Shown in pieces: positions 1-5,685 of a stretch of DNA of 7,992 nucleotides (position 1 is its first letter; each line of letters starts with the position of its first letter). The DNA comes from Nitrosomonadales bacterium (GTDB lineage: Bacteria; Pseudomonadota; Gammaproteobacteria; Burkholderiales; Sulfuricellaceae): NCBI GenBank assembly GCA_003104895.1, contig PQAG01000199.1, positions 1-7,992 of the forward strand. Direction: 5' to 3'. The notes beneath the pieces were generated by a model that did not search any database, had not been told where the DNA came from, and saw nothing but the letters and a program-made list of their open reading frames with translations. The translations under genes and the position numbers were made by a program.

Positions 1-86
1 ACGACGTGCTTGTATTCCGCCGCGTCCATGTTCGAGCGCAGCTTGTCGGCCGCCGCCCAGAGGGTTTTTTGCAGGTCTTGGTTCAT
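1..86 (-). CDS. hsdM: Type I restriction-modification DNA methyltransferase subunit, N-terminal fragment
   Basis: Only the first 28 codons lie in the window; the gene continues off the left edge. The translation begins MNQDLQKTLWAAADKLRS and continues NMDAAEYKHVV. This is the typical opening of HsdM, the helical N-terminal domain that precedes the adenine-methyltransferase domain. In the family, HsdM works with HsdS (specificity) to methylate adenine in a bipartite target, and with HsdR to cut unmodified DNA. The ATG at 86-84 has no good Shine-Dalgarno sequence of its own. A strong AGGAGA lies further upstream, before a 7-codon mini-ORF whose stop is 3 nt from this start, so translation may be coupled. 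The integrase remnant and the tRNA gene nearby suggest that the restriction-modification genes are island cargo. The catalytic motifs (NPPF and others) lie outside the window, so integrity cannot be judged. Confidence 0.87.
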   Translation of the reverse strand, partial: MNQDLQKTLWAAADKLRSNMDAAEYKHV

Positions 87-89
87 TCT

Positions 90-113
90 TTATAGTTCTG
101 GAATTTGCCGCAT
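90..113 (-). CDS. Seven-codon mini-ORF in the hsdM leader
   Basis: ATG at 113-111 reads MRQIPEL and stops at TAA (92-90), in the same frame as hsdM and 3 nt before its ATG. AGGAGA stands 5 nt before this mini-ORF start and is the best ribosome binding site in the leader, while hsdM itself has none. It could couple translation by termination and re-initiation. It could also be the former start of a longer HsdM cut by a nonsense change. No product function is claimed. Confidence 0.4.
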   Translation of the reverse strand: MRQIPEL

Positions 114-403
114 GATTTTCTCCTGATTTTGACTGAGGGTCTATTCCATTTTCATTTTATCGTTTGAAAGTCTCAATATTCAGAAGGCGTTTTTTATTAA
201 CCCGTGACCTGAATGTCAGCCTGGATATGGCTGCCGATGCTCACTGTTGACCAAGGCGACCCCGGCCGGGCGCCTGTTTCATCCCGATGCTCCCGCACCG
301 GCCGCCGGCGGCTGCCACATCGCCGGCGGATTTACTGCCGTGCCCTGTCATGGGCATTTGCACTACATTTTCGACCGCTCCAGACTTTCGCATCCTGGAC
401 ATA
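114..403. other. Gene-free leader and island-scar DNA
   Basis: No convincing gene is visible in this stretch. The part from about 114 to 210 is AT-rich and must hold the hsdM promoter. On the minus strand a TTGAGA and a GAAAAT-like box stand 17 nt apart, and a TAAAAT overlaps them, but none is a strong match. The part from about 213 to 403 is GC-rich; its short open frames on both strands show no recognisable protein. It contains a perfect 9-bp GC inverted repeat (302-310 with 321-329). The abrupt change of composition fits a junction left by recombination or deletion downstream of the truncated integrase. Confidence 0.4.
302..329. repeat. Perfect 9-bp GC-rich inverted repeat
   Basis: CCGCCGGCG at 302-310 is matched by its exact reverse complement at 321-329, with a 10-nt loop. 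A transcript in either direction would form a strong hairpin. Only ATTT follows on the plus side and no T-run follows on the minus side, so it is a poor intrinsic terminator. Its role is unknown; it may be incidental in GC-rich DNA. Confidence 0.45.
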
Positions 404-712
404 TCAGCAAGTCTGCCCATGGATGACCTTGTTGGGCAATACCGTTCGCCAATATTCCTTGAGAATGGACGTGACCAGCACGTCGTCAAGTGGATTTCTA
501 TTGGATGGGATGGTTATTGAGGCGGGATTGGCCGGAGAATTAACCAGCAACTTTTCGGCCAATTTTTTCTCGGCAAGAAACTCACCATTTTTGATGACTG
601 CCCAGTCATGGGCTTCACGATGAGTATCAAAAGCCGCCGTTTTTGCCGGGATCCCATAAACCCGCACGCTTGCACGCCAGGAATCTCCGCGCTTCTTTAC
701 TTCATAGGACAT
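404..712 (-). pseudogene. Truncated phage/island tyrosine integrase, N-terminal part only
   Basis: This frame encodes about 102 residues beginning MSYEVKKRGDSWRASVRVYG, followed by AAFDTHREAHDWA. That pattern (basic start, SWRA-VR, FDT-EA--WA) is the N-terminal arm-type DNA-binding domain of many tyrosine integrases. Complete integrases are usually 300-400 residues with a catalytic R-H-R-Y set. Here the frame stops after VIHGQTC, and I find no catalytic domain in any frame between the stop and hsdM, so it cannot recombine DNA by itself. The ATG at 712-710 is preferred because GGAG lies 6 nt before it; an in-frame TTG at 724-722 is the alternative. It starts about 100 bp from the 3' end of tRNA-Arg(CCG), the usual place for an island integrase. 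The fragment could still make a short DNA-binding peptide. The family call is from remembered similarity. Confidence 0.65.
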
Positions 713-716
713 CTGC

Positions 717-738
717 AACTCCAATTTAGCATGGAGTT
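717..738. repeat. 7-bp dyad over the integrase ribosome binding site
   Basis: AACTCCA (717-723) and TGGAGTT (732-738) are exact inverted copies around an 8-nt loop. On the minus strand the second arm contains the GGAG that serves the integrase-fragment ATG. The RNA hairpin would bury that site; alternatively the DNA dyad could be an operator or an excisionase site. Confidence 0.5.
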
Positions 739-757
739 ACATATAGCTACTGATGAG

Positions 758-793
758 CAAATTTGATGTGACTTGGACCAAATTGATGGACCA
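758..793. repeat. Short direct repeats between integrase remnant and tRNA-Arg
   Basis: CAAATTTGATG (758-768) is nearly repeated as CAAATTGATGG (779-789), and GGACCA occurs at 775-780 and 788-793. GATGAG (752-757) is inverted as CTCATC (799-804). Repeats this close to a tRNA attachment site and an integrase start could be integrase arm or excisionase sites, but they are short and could be chance. Confidence 0.3.
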
Positions 794-815
794 GAATCAC
801 TCATCGGCTGGAAAG

Positions 816-892
816 TGGCGCGCCCGACAGGAGTCGAACCTGTGACCTTTGGCTTCGGAAACCAACACTCTATCCAACTGAGCTACGGGCGC
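816..892 (-). tRNA. tRNA-Arg (anticodon CCG)
   Basis: This is a 77-nt cloverleaf including an encoded CCA. The acceptor stem GCGCCCG pairs with CGGGCGC, the discriminator base is G, and the T arm contains GGTTCGACTCC. The anticodon stem TTGGT/GCCAA encloses the loop TTCCGAA, so the anticodon is CCG, reading the arginine codon CGG. The 3' end faces the integrase remnant and hsdM, making this gene the likely attachment site of the island. No terminator is visible just after it, as expected if inserted DNA displaced the original downstream sequence. Confidence 0.96.
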
Positions 893-909
893 GTGATTTG
901 AAGCGTTGA

Positions 910-939
910 ATTATACCTGACTTGACAAATCCGGTGCAA
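910..939 (-). promoter_or_regulatory. Promoter of tRNA-Arg(CCG)
   Basis: On the minus strand a perfect TATAAT -10 box occupies 915-910 and TTGCAC occupies 939-934, with an 18-nt spacer. Transcription would start about 10 nt before the tRNA 5' end. It overlaps the tRNA-Met promoter. Confidence 0.7.
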
Positions 940-949
940 AAAGTAAAAT
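922..949 (+). promoter_or_regulatory. Promoter of tRNA-Met
   Basis: A perfect -35 TTGACA (922-927) and a -10 TAAAAT (944-949) are separated by 16 nt. The GC-rich discriminator that follows resembles stable-RNA promoters under stringent control. The expected start is near 956, just before the tRNA at 964. Confidence 0.75.
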
Positions 950-963
950 GCCGCTCTCTTCAT

Positions 964-1040
964 GGTGATATAGCTCAGTTGGTTAGAGCACAGCACTCAT
1001 AATGCTGGGGTCGGTGGTTCAAGTCCACCTATCACCACCA
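964..1040 (+). tRNA. tRNA-Met (CAT), elongator type
   Basis: This is a 77-nt cloverleaf with encoded CCA. GGTGATA pairs with TATCACC, the discriminator is A, and the anticodon stem CAGCA/TGCTG holds the loop CTCATAA, so the anticodon is CAT. The first acceptor pair is a proper G-C, which excludes initiator tRNA. The variable region GGGGTC matches the elongator tRNA-Met of E. coli. A CAT tRNA modified to read isoleucine AUA (Ile2, lysidine) is the main alternative and cannot be wholly excluded by eye. Confidence 0.9.
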
Positions 1041-1047
1041 GAATATC

Positions 1048-1073
1048 AAAGGCCCGCGCACCGCGGGCCTTTT
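1048..1073 (+). terminator. Intrinsic terminator after tRNA-Met, possibly bidirectional
   Basis: GGCCCGC (1051-1057) pairs with GCGGGCC (1063-1069) across a 5-nt loop. AAA before and TTT after lengthen the stem to 10 bp, and TTTT follows the plus-strand hairpin. It lies 8 nt after tRNA-Met and 53 nt beyond the stop of the convergent receptor gene. It may stop that transcript too, though the minus-side T-tract is weaker (TTTGATATT). Confidence 0.85.
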
Positions 1074-1125
1074 GCTTTCCAGGGATCGAACACTATCGTT
1101 TCCTGCACAGACAGGTTTTTCAGGT

Positions 1126-3201
1126 CTATTTGGGATTGATGGTGAGCGTCAGCCACACCATGGGAGAGGTCCGGTTGACTGGATCGCTGGCGTGCAGAAA
1201 CTGCTCCGAACGGTCGGCAATTTCCTGGTGGCGGCCTCCCAGGTTGGTACCCGCCAATGCGATTTCCAGCGGCGTGCCGTCAAATTTCACGGTATGCGCC
1301 AGACGCGCGTCCAGCGTGGTATAGGGACTGGACACATACTCGCCGTTCGCCACAAAGCCGGTGCCGCCGGCCATCGCCCCCATGCGCAGCAGGGTGAGGG
1401 TGCTTGACCAGCGGTTTCCCCAGTCCTGCAGCCAGCTCAGGCTGGCGCTGTAAGGGGCGGTCAGGCGGGCGACTGTGGCTTCGTTGCTGGAACGGCCGGT
1501 CAGGGTATGGCTGAACAGCAGCTGCGTGCCCGGCAGGGGGCGGCTGTCGAGCTGGTATTCCAGCCCGCGCAGGGTGACCGGCGTAGCCAGGTTTTCATAG
1601 CGCGCGGAGGGCATCACCATGTATAGCAGCGGAACGTGATACTCGGGCACGGATACCCGGGTGATGTAATGCTCGATCCGCTCGTTGAACAGGCGCACGT
1701 CAAGGCGCGTATTCCAGGTCTTGAGCTGGCTCAGGTAGCCCATCTCCACGCTGTCGACATGCGGCGCCTGCAGACCGGGATTGGGCAGATAGGGCTGGGC
1801 CAGCAAGTTGCCCTGGTACATTGCGCGCACATCGCCATAGCGCTCGAACAGAGTGGGCTGGCGCCAGGCGCGGGCGTAGCCGAAGCGCAGCGTATCCCCG
1901 GGCGTAACCTTCCAGTTGGCGAACAGGCGCGGCGAGAGATGCGGCGCATCGCTGTCGAATTTTTCCGCCAGGGCGCTGACATTGAGGCTCCAGTCCGGCC
2001 TGAACCACCACTCCGTCTGGCCGAACAGGCGAGCCAGATCGGAGCTCTGGTTTGCGTTTCCATAGTAAAGAAATGGCGCTTCCACCTGGTCATGGCGCGC
2101 TTCCACCCCCCAAACCGCCCGCAGCGTGCCTGACAGGGCCAGGCGGTGCTGCAGCTCCAAGTTGTCGCGCACGCTGCTGCGGTTGCGATCGAGCGGCACC
2201 GCATCGATGCCGTATGCCGGCGCCGAGGCGCTCCATGCCTCGCGGGTCCGGTCCTGGTTGCGGTAATAGTGCAGCAGCCATTCCTCGCCGGGCGTGGGCG
2301 TATGCCGCCATTGCAGGTGGAGGGTGGCGTTGAGGCTGTCCGAGCTGCGTTCGCCGTTGTTGTTGTAGGTCGAATCGGGGTAGCCCAGCTCGCGGCTGCC
2401 GCTGCTGGCCGCCAAACGGAACATGATTTCGTCGTGGTCGGAGATGCGCCTGTCAGTGCGCAGGGAGGCGAGCGTGAAGCGCTTTCCGTCATTGAGGCCG
2501 GCAAAACCCTCATCCTGCTTGAGCGCCGCGTTCAGACGCATGCCTCCCGATTCTGAAGCATTGCCCAGCTCCAGACCCGCATCCCTGATCGCGGCCGCGC
2601 CCGCGCCGGCAGAGGCCTTCGTGCCCGGCGCAACAGCGCTGTGGCGCGTGATGATATTGATCACGCCGAGGAAGGCATTAGAGCCGTAAGCCACAGAATT
2701 GGTGCCGCGCACCACCTCGATGCGTTCGATTTCGTCGATGGTGACCGGCAGAGCAGTCCAGTCCACGCCATCGAAATTGCCGGGAGAATAGACGGAGCGG
2801 CCATCCACCAGCACCTGCATCCATGAGGGGAAATCGTTGCCCAGGCCATGGTAGGTCACCCAGTGCGAGCTGCCCCGTTCCTGGCCGACCTGCATGCCCG
2901 GCACCAGCCTTAGCAGCCGCGGGATATCGCGGTAGCCCGTTGCCCGGATCAGTTCCCGGTCAATGACGGTCACTGCAGCTGGCGCTTCATCGAGCGGCTG
3001 GGGCAGACGCGAGGGCGTCAGGACGATAGGCAAAGTGGCCAGAAATTCCTGTTCATTGGCCGCAATCACCGGCAACTCGGCAGCCTGGGCAGGAGACGCG
3101 GCAAAGAGCAGGAGGAACAAGGCCAGGAAAAAATTTCCAGGCACAAACGCTAGCAATCTGACCGGGAAAGATGGCGTCCGAAGCATTGGACCCGGGGTCA
3201 T
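1126..3201 (-). CDS. TonB-dependent outer membrane receptor, ligand unknown
   Basis: This is a gated outer membrane beta-barrel that takes up a scarce ligand (siderophore, cobalamin or similar) using energy from TonB-ExbB-ExbD. From the ATG at 3201 it has about 691 residues. A signal peptide ends near residue 40 (hydrophobic ALFLLLFAAS, then AQA-AE). A TonB-box-like PIVLTPSR lies near 58-65. A plug domain runs to about 186, with VTVIDRELI, RLVPGMQVG and IERIEVVRGTNSVAYG followed by GVINIITR. The rest looks like barrel strands. The last residues are VWLTLTINPK; most barrels end in an aromatic residue, so the terminus is atypical. ATGs at 3273, 3201 and 3186 all lack a clear ribosome binding site; 3186 would also leave a complete signal peptide. 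It lies downstream of a kinase/regulator pair, which suggests ligand-responsive expression. The substrate cannot be read from the sequence. Confidence 0.9.
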   Translation of the reverse strand: MTPGPMLRTPSFPVRLLAFVPGNFFLALFLLLFAASPAQAAELPVIAANEQEFLATLPIVLTPSRLPQPLDEAPAAVTVIDRELIRATGYRDIPRLLRLVPGMQVGQERGSSHWVTYHGLGNDFPSWMQVLVDGRSVYSPGNFDGVDWTALPVTIDEIERIEVVRGTNSVAYGSNAFLGVINIITRHSAVAPGTKASAGAGAAAIRDAGLELGNASESGGMRLNAALKQDEGFAGLNDGKRFTLASLRTDRRISDHDEIMFRLAASSGSRELGYPDSTYNNNGERSSDSLNATLHLQWRHTPTPGEEWLLHYYRNQDRTREAWSASAPAYGIDAVPLDRNRSSVRDNLELQHRLALSGTLRAVWGVEARHDQVEAPFLYYGNANQSSDLARLFGQTEWWFRPDWSLNVSALAEKFDSDAPHLSPRLFANWKVTPGDTLRFGYARAWRQPTLFERYGDVRAMYQGNLLAQPYLPNPGLQAPHVDSVEMGYLSQLKTWNTRLDVRLFNERIEHYITRVSVPEYHVPLLYMVMPSARYENLATPVTLRGLEYQLDSRPLPGTQLLFSHTLTGRSSNEATVARLTAPYSASLSWLQDWGNRWSSTLTLLRMGAMAGGTGFVANGEYVSSPYTTLDARLAHTVKFDGTPLEIALAGTNLGGRHQEIADRSEQFLHASDPVNRTSPMVWLTLTINPK

Positions 3202-3327
3202 GTCATGATTTTGATTGAAGCGGAAAAGTGCCTGCACGCAATGGAATCCAAAAAACGCCGTTCGTCGCGGCATTTCATGGAATTAATGCCGTAGTGGCAT
3301 TCTACAGGGCAGCGCATAAAGCGCAAA
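3202..3327 (-). promoter_or_regulatory. Leader of the receptor gene with a 17-bp dyad
   Basis: This gap before the receptor gene contains AATGCC (3285-3290) and its inverted copy GGCATT (3296-3301) around 5 nt. On the minus strand a TAGAAT (3304-3299), a possible -10 box, overlaps one arm. That would suit a repressor or regulator site controlling the receptor separately from the kinase operon. No strong -35 box is visible, and no Fur-like AT-rich site was recognised. Confidence 0.35.
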
Positions 3328-3343
3328 CCGCCTTGTCAGGCGG
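3325..3343 (-). terminator. Weak hairpin terminator overlapping the kinase stop
   Basis: On the minus strand CCGCCT pairs with AGGCGG around a GACA loop, and TTTGCGCTTT follows. The kinase stop TGA (3338-3336) lies at the edge of the loop. The stem is short and the T-tract interrupted, so partial read-through into the receptor gene is likely. Confidence 0.45.
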
Positions 3344-4691
3344 CAGGGAAATCGAGCAGGAAGGCGCTGCCGCCGAGGGCGCTTTTGACGATGGAGATGC
3401 TGCCGTGGTGCAGTTCGACAAAGGCCTTGGCCAGGCTCAGGCCCAGGCCGGAACCCGCCATGGTGCGGCTCGGGTCGAGGCGCGCAAAGCGCTCGAACAC
3501 CTTTTCCCGCATTTCGGGAGGAATGCCCGGCCCCCCGTCCTCCACCACCACCTTGACATGATTGTCCTGGCGATGCGCGCCCAGCCTGACCTCCCCTCCC
3601 GCCGGGACATATTTGAGCGCGTTGTCGAGCAGGTTCGAAATCGTCTGGGCGAGGAGCTGGCGGTTGCCATAGACCATAAGCCCCTCGGCCACTTCTCCGT
3701 GCAGCACCAGGCCGTGCTCCTCGGCGGAGGGCTCATAGAGTTCGAGCATTTCATTCAGCAGCCCGGAAAAATCCACCACCGCGCGCTTCACCGGCATCCC
3801 GCCCGATTCCGCCCGGCTGATTGCCAGCAGGGAGCTGAAAATGCTCTGCATTTTTTCCAGTTCGCCATGCACTCTTTGCAGCGCCGCGTGGTGCGCCTCG
3901 GCATCTTCCAGCTGCAGCGCCACCTGGACATCGGCACGCAAGCGCGTCAGGGGGGTGCGCAAATCGTGTGCGATGTTATCGCTCACTTGGCGTATGCCCT
4001 GAACCAGCCGCTCGATGCGCTCCAGCATCGCATTCATGTTACTGGCCAGCACCGAGAGTTCGTCGTTGCCGCTAACCGGCATGCGGCTGGAAAGATCGCC
4101 GGACTGCATGATCAGATTGGTATTGCGGTTGAATGCATCAATCCGGGCGCGGAACCGCCGCGCCAGCCACAGGCCTATCGCCAGCCCGGACAGGGACACC
4201 ATGCCGGCGGTCATGAGAAAAGTCAGGCGGAAATTTTTGACCAGCGCGAACACCGGGTCCATGCTGACCGCGGTGAAGGCGGTCATCCCATCGCCCAGGG
4301 AGAAGGAAATCACCCTGGCCGTGTGCTTTTTTCCGTCGCTCGCCTCGACCTCCATCTGCCGCACGCCGGAAAACTGCCTCTCCAGCGGGAGGGCCAGGCC
4401 GCCTGCCTGATAGGTGATGCGGTTGTGCCGGTCCAGGACGCGGAAACCATGAGACTGGCTGCCCTCACTCTCGATTTCGCTCTTGATCGCGCGGTACAGG
4501 CCTGCCGTGCCATTATCGCGGTACTGCAACTGCAGCAGGTTGCGCTCTTCAGAGAGGGTATGATCCAGGCTTTTGGTCAGGGTGGAAGCGAGCTGATAGT
4601 CAAGGAAGAAAAAGACCAGCCCCGCACTCGCCGCATAAACCGCCAGCAGCAGCAAAGTGAGGCGTACCGGCGCCGAATCGAGAAATCTCAT
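3336..4691 (-). CDS. Membrane sensor histidine kinase of an OmpR-type two-component system
   Basis: About 451 residues from the ATG at 4691-4689. That start overlaps the stop of the response regulator gene as ATGA, so the two are translationally coupled. Visible parts: transmembrane helix 1 (about 10-30), a periplasmic sensor of about 125 residues, transmembrane helix 2 (about 156-177, LTFLMTAGMVSLSGLAIGLW) and HAMP (about 178-231). The H-box NIAHDLRTPLTRLR has phospho-accepting His242. The ATPase domain has N-box DNALKY (Asn357), G1 DGGPGIP (from 385), F-box FERFARLD and G2 GSGLGLSLA. All catalytic motifs are intact. The periplasmic region has no histidine/methionine-rich metal motif of the CusS kind, and I do not recognise it. 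Given the receptor gene downstream, it probably senses the receptor's ligand or a linked envelope signal, as PfeS does. A longer open frame to 4826 exists but would overlap the regulator and lacks sense as a signal region. Confidence 0.93.
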   Translation of the reverse strand: MRFLDSAPVRLTLLLLAVYAASAGLVFFFLDYQLASTLTKSLDHTLSEERNLLQLQYRDNGTAGLYRAIKSEIESEGSQSHGFRVLDRHNRITYQAGGLALPLERQFSGVRQMEVEASDGKKHTARVISFSLGDGMTAFTAVSMDPVFALVKNFRLTFLMTAGMVSLSGLAIGLWLARRFRARIDAFNRNTNLIMQSGDLSSRMPVSGNDELSVLASNMNAMLERIERLVQGIRQVSDNIAHDLRTPLTRLRADVQVALQLEDAEAHHAALQRVHGELEKMQSIFSSLLAISRAESGGMPVKRAVVDFSGLLNEMLELYEPSAEEHGLVLHGEVAEGLMVYGNRQLLAQTISNLLDNALKYVPAGGEVRLGAHRQDNHVKVVVEDGGPGIPPEMREKVFERFARLDPSRTMAGSGLGLSLAKAFVELHHGSISIVKSALGGSAFLLDFPAA

Positions 4692-5365
4692 TCCGCGCGC
4701 AGCATGTAACCTTCCCCGCGCACCGTGTGCAGGAGGGGGGCGGGGAAATATTTGTCGATCTGAAAACGCAGGCGGCTGATGTGAACATCCACCACGTTGG
4801 TCTGGGGGTCGAAATAGTAATCCCACACATTCTCGAGCAGCATGGTGCGGGTCACCACCTGGCCTGCATGGCGCATGAGATATTCGAGCAGGCGCAATTC
4901 GCGCGGCTTGAGGAAAATTTCCTGCCCGGCGCGCGTCACCTTGCGGGTCAGCAGATCCAGTTTCAGATCGCCCACATCCAGCACCGTTTCCTGGGCCGGC
5001 ACGGTGCGCGCGCGGCGCAGCAGCGCTTCTATGCGCGCCTGCAATTCGCTGAAGGCGTACGGTTTGACCAGATAATCATCGCCGCCCGAGCGCAAGCCTT
5101 CGACCCGCTCGTCCACCTCGCCCAGCGCGCTCAGCACCAGCGCCGGCGTATTGTTCCCCTCGCCGCGCAGGGTCCGCAGCATGGTCAGCCCATCCATGAC
5201 AGGCATCATGACATCCACGATCCACAGATCAAAGTTGCCGCCACGGGCCATTGCCAGGCCTTGCTCCCCATCCTGGGCAATCCCGGAGCGATAGCCCAGG
5301 CCCTCCAGCCCTTGCTGCAATAGCCGGGCCGCAGCGGAATCGTCTTCAACGATAAGGATATTCAT
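4688..5365 (-). CDS. OmpR/PhoB-family response regulator
   Basis: 225 residues, the usual length for the family. The receiver domain (1-118) has the acidic pair Asp8-Asp9, phosphorylation site Asp51 in WIVDVMMP, Ser79 at the switch position and Lys101 in LVKPY. The winged-helix DNA-binding domain (about 128-225) has FLKPRELRLLEYLM, a recognition region around NVVDVHISRLRFQIDK and the terminal hairpin LLHTVRGEGYMLR. It resembles the CusR/PfeR/QseB branch, whose members bind direct repeats near -35 boxes and often activate their own operon. It is the first gene of the minus-strand unit and joins the kinase by a 4-nt ATGA overlap. Candidate sites are in the 140-bp spacer before it. No strong ribosome binding site precedes the ATG; GGA lies 13 nt upstream. 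Confidence 0.95.
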   Translation of the reverse strand: MNILIVEDDSAAARLLQQGLEGLGYRSGIAQDGEQGLAMARGGNFDLWIVDVMMPVMDGLTMLRTLRGEGNNTPALVLSALGEVDERVEGLRSGGDDYLVKPYAFSELQARIEALLRRARTVPAQETVLDVGDLKLDLLTRKVTRAGQEIFLKPRELRLLEYLMRHAGQVVTRTMLLENVWDYYFDPQTNVVDVHISRLRFQIDKYFPAPLLHTVRGEGYMLRAE

Positions 5366-5505
5366 GCAGAATCAGGATCCATTATTGGGAATGGCAAGAT
5401 GCTAAATTAATTATTACAGAAACAACATGAACAAAAGTTCACTTCTGCTTTCAAATTAAGGCGTAAGATTAACAATGTTAACCAAGCAGAATGTTGGAGG
5501 GAATC
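5366..5505. promoter_or_regulatory. Divergent regulatory spacer with two dyads
   Basis: An AT-rich spacer lies between the regulator operon (minus) and the small arginine-rich gene (plus). On the minus strand TGT followed by AATAAT (5418-5410) makes an extended -10 box 45 nt before the regulator ATG. At the matching -35 position is the dyad TGAAC-AAAA-GTTCA (5428-5441) instead of a consensus hexamer, the usual arrangement of an activated promoter. A second dyad, TTAACA-A-TGTTAA, occupies 5469-5481, nearer the small gene, next to a TAAGAT that could be its -10 box. Binding of the neighbouring regulator is an inference. Confidence 0.5.
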
Positions 5506-5685
5506 ATGGCAAGCAAGTCCGTCCTCCCTGTCTACGAAGTCGAGTTCATCCCTCTGGAACGGCGCCTTGACGACCGGCGCAAGCACACGGATAGCTGTTA
5601 TGCCGGACCCGAGCGGCGGCGCGAGAAAAGCCGCCGCAGCAGCGAACGCAACGGGGCCAAGCCGCGCCTGCATTCAATGAACTAG
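5506..5685 (+). CDS. Small arginine-rich protein, 59 residues, function unknown
   Basis: The ATG at 5506 is chosen because GGAGG ends 6 nt before it; an upstream in-frame ATG at 5491 has no such site. The product begins MASKSVLPVYEVEFIPLERR and then becomes highly basic, with the arginine clusters LERRLDDRR, GPERRREKSRR and SSERN. It has no signal peptide, no membrane segment and one cysteine (about residue 31). The ERR-x-RR and GPERRR motifs recur in small or N-terminal proteobacterial segments of unknown role, as far as I recall. The charge would suit nucleic-acid or membrane-phosphate binding, but that is only inference. It diverges from the response regulator across the dyad-rich spacer and ends in a 4-bp overlap with selD. 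Frame use, a good ribosome binding site and the tight fit between neighbours support it as real. Confidence 0.7.
   Translation: MASKSVLPVYEVEFIPLERRLDDRRKHTDSCYAGPERRREKSRRSSERNGAKPRLHSMN

Noticed and set aside
302..329. GC hairpin as an intrinsic terminator
   Set aside because: No run of T follows on either strand, so it is listed only as an inverted repeat.
213..623. Plus-strand open frame (136 codons) across the junction region
   Set aside because: It has no ribosome site and no domain, and it overlaps the integrase stub antisense; composition shifts along its length.
1636..2133. Plus-strand open frame (165 codons) antisense to the receptor
   Set aside because: It lies wholly within the receptor barrel region, with no ribosome site and no recognisable protein; a shadow of codon bias.
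3228..4709. Long plus-strand open frame (493 codons) antisense to the kinase gene
   Set aside because: It is the complement frame of a GC-rich kinase gene with all motifs intact. The product is rich in His, Gln and Arg with no domain, as expected of a shadow frame.
4727..5323. Plus-strand open frame (198 codons) antisense to the response regulator
   Set aside because: The regulator has a complete receiver and winged-helix domain on the other strand; the antisense frame is a shadow.
5379..5394. CCATT/AATGG 5-bp inverted repeat in the regulator leader as a riboswitch or attenuator
   Set aside because: It is too short and AT-rich to stand out from chance.
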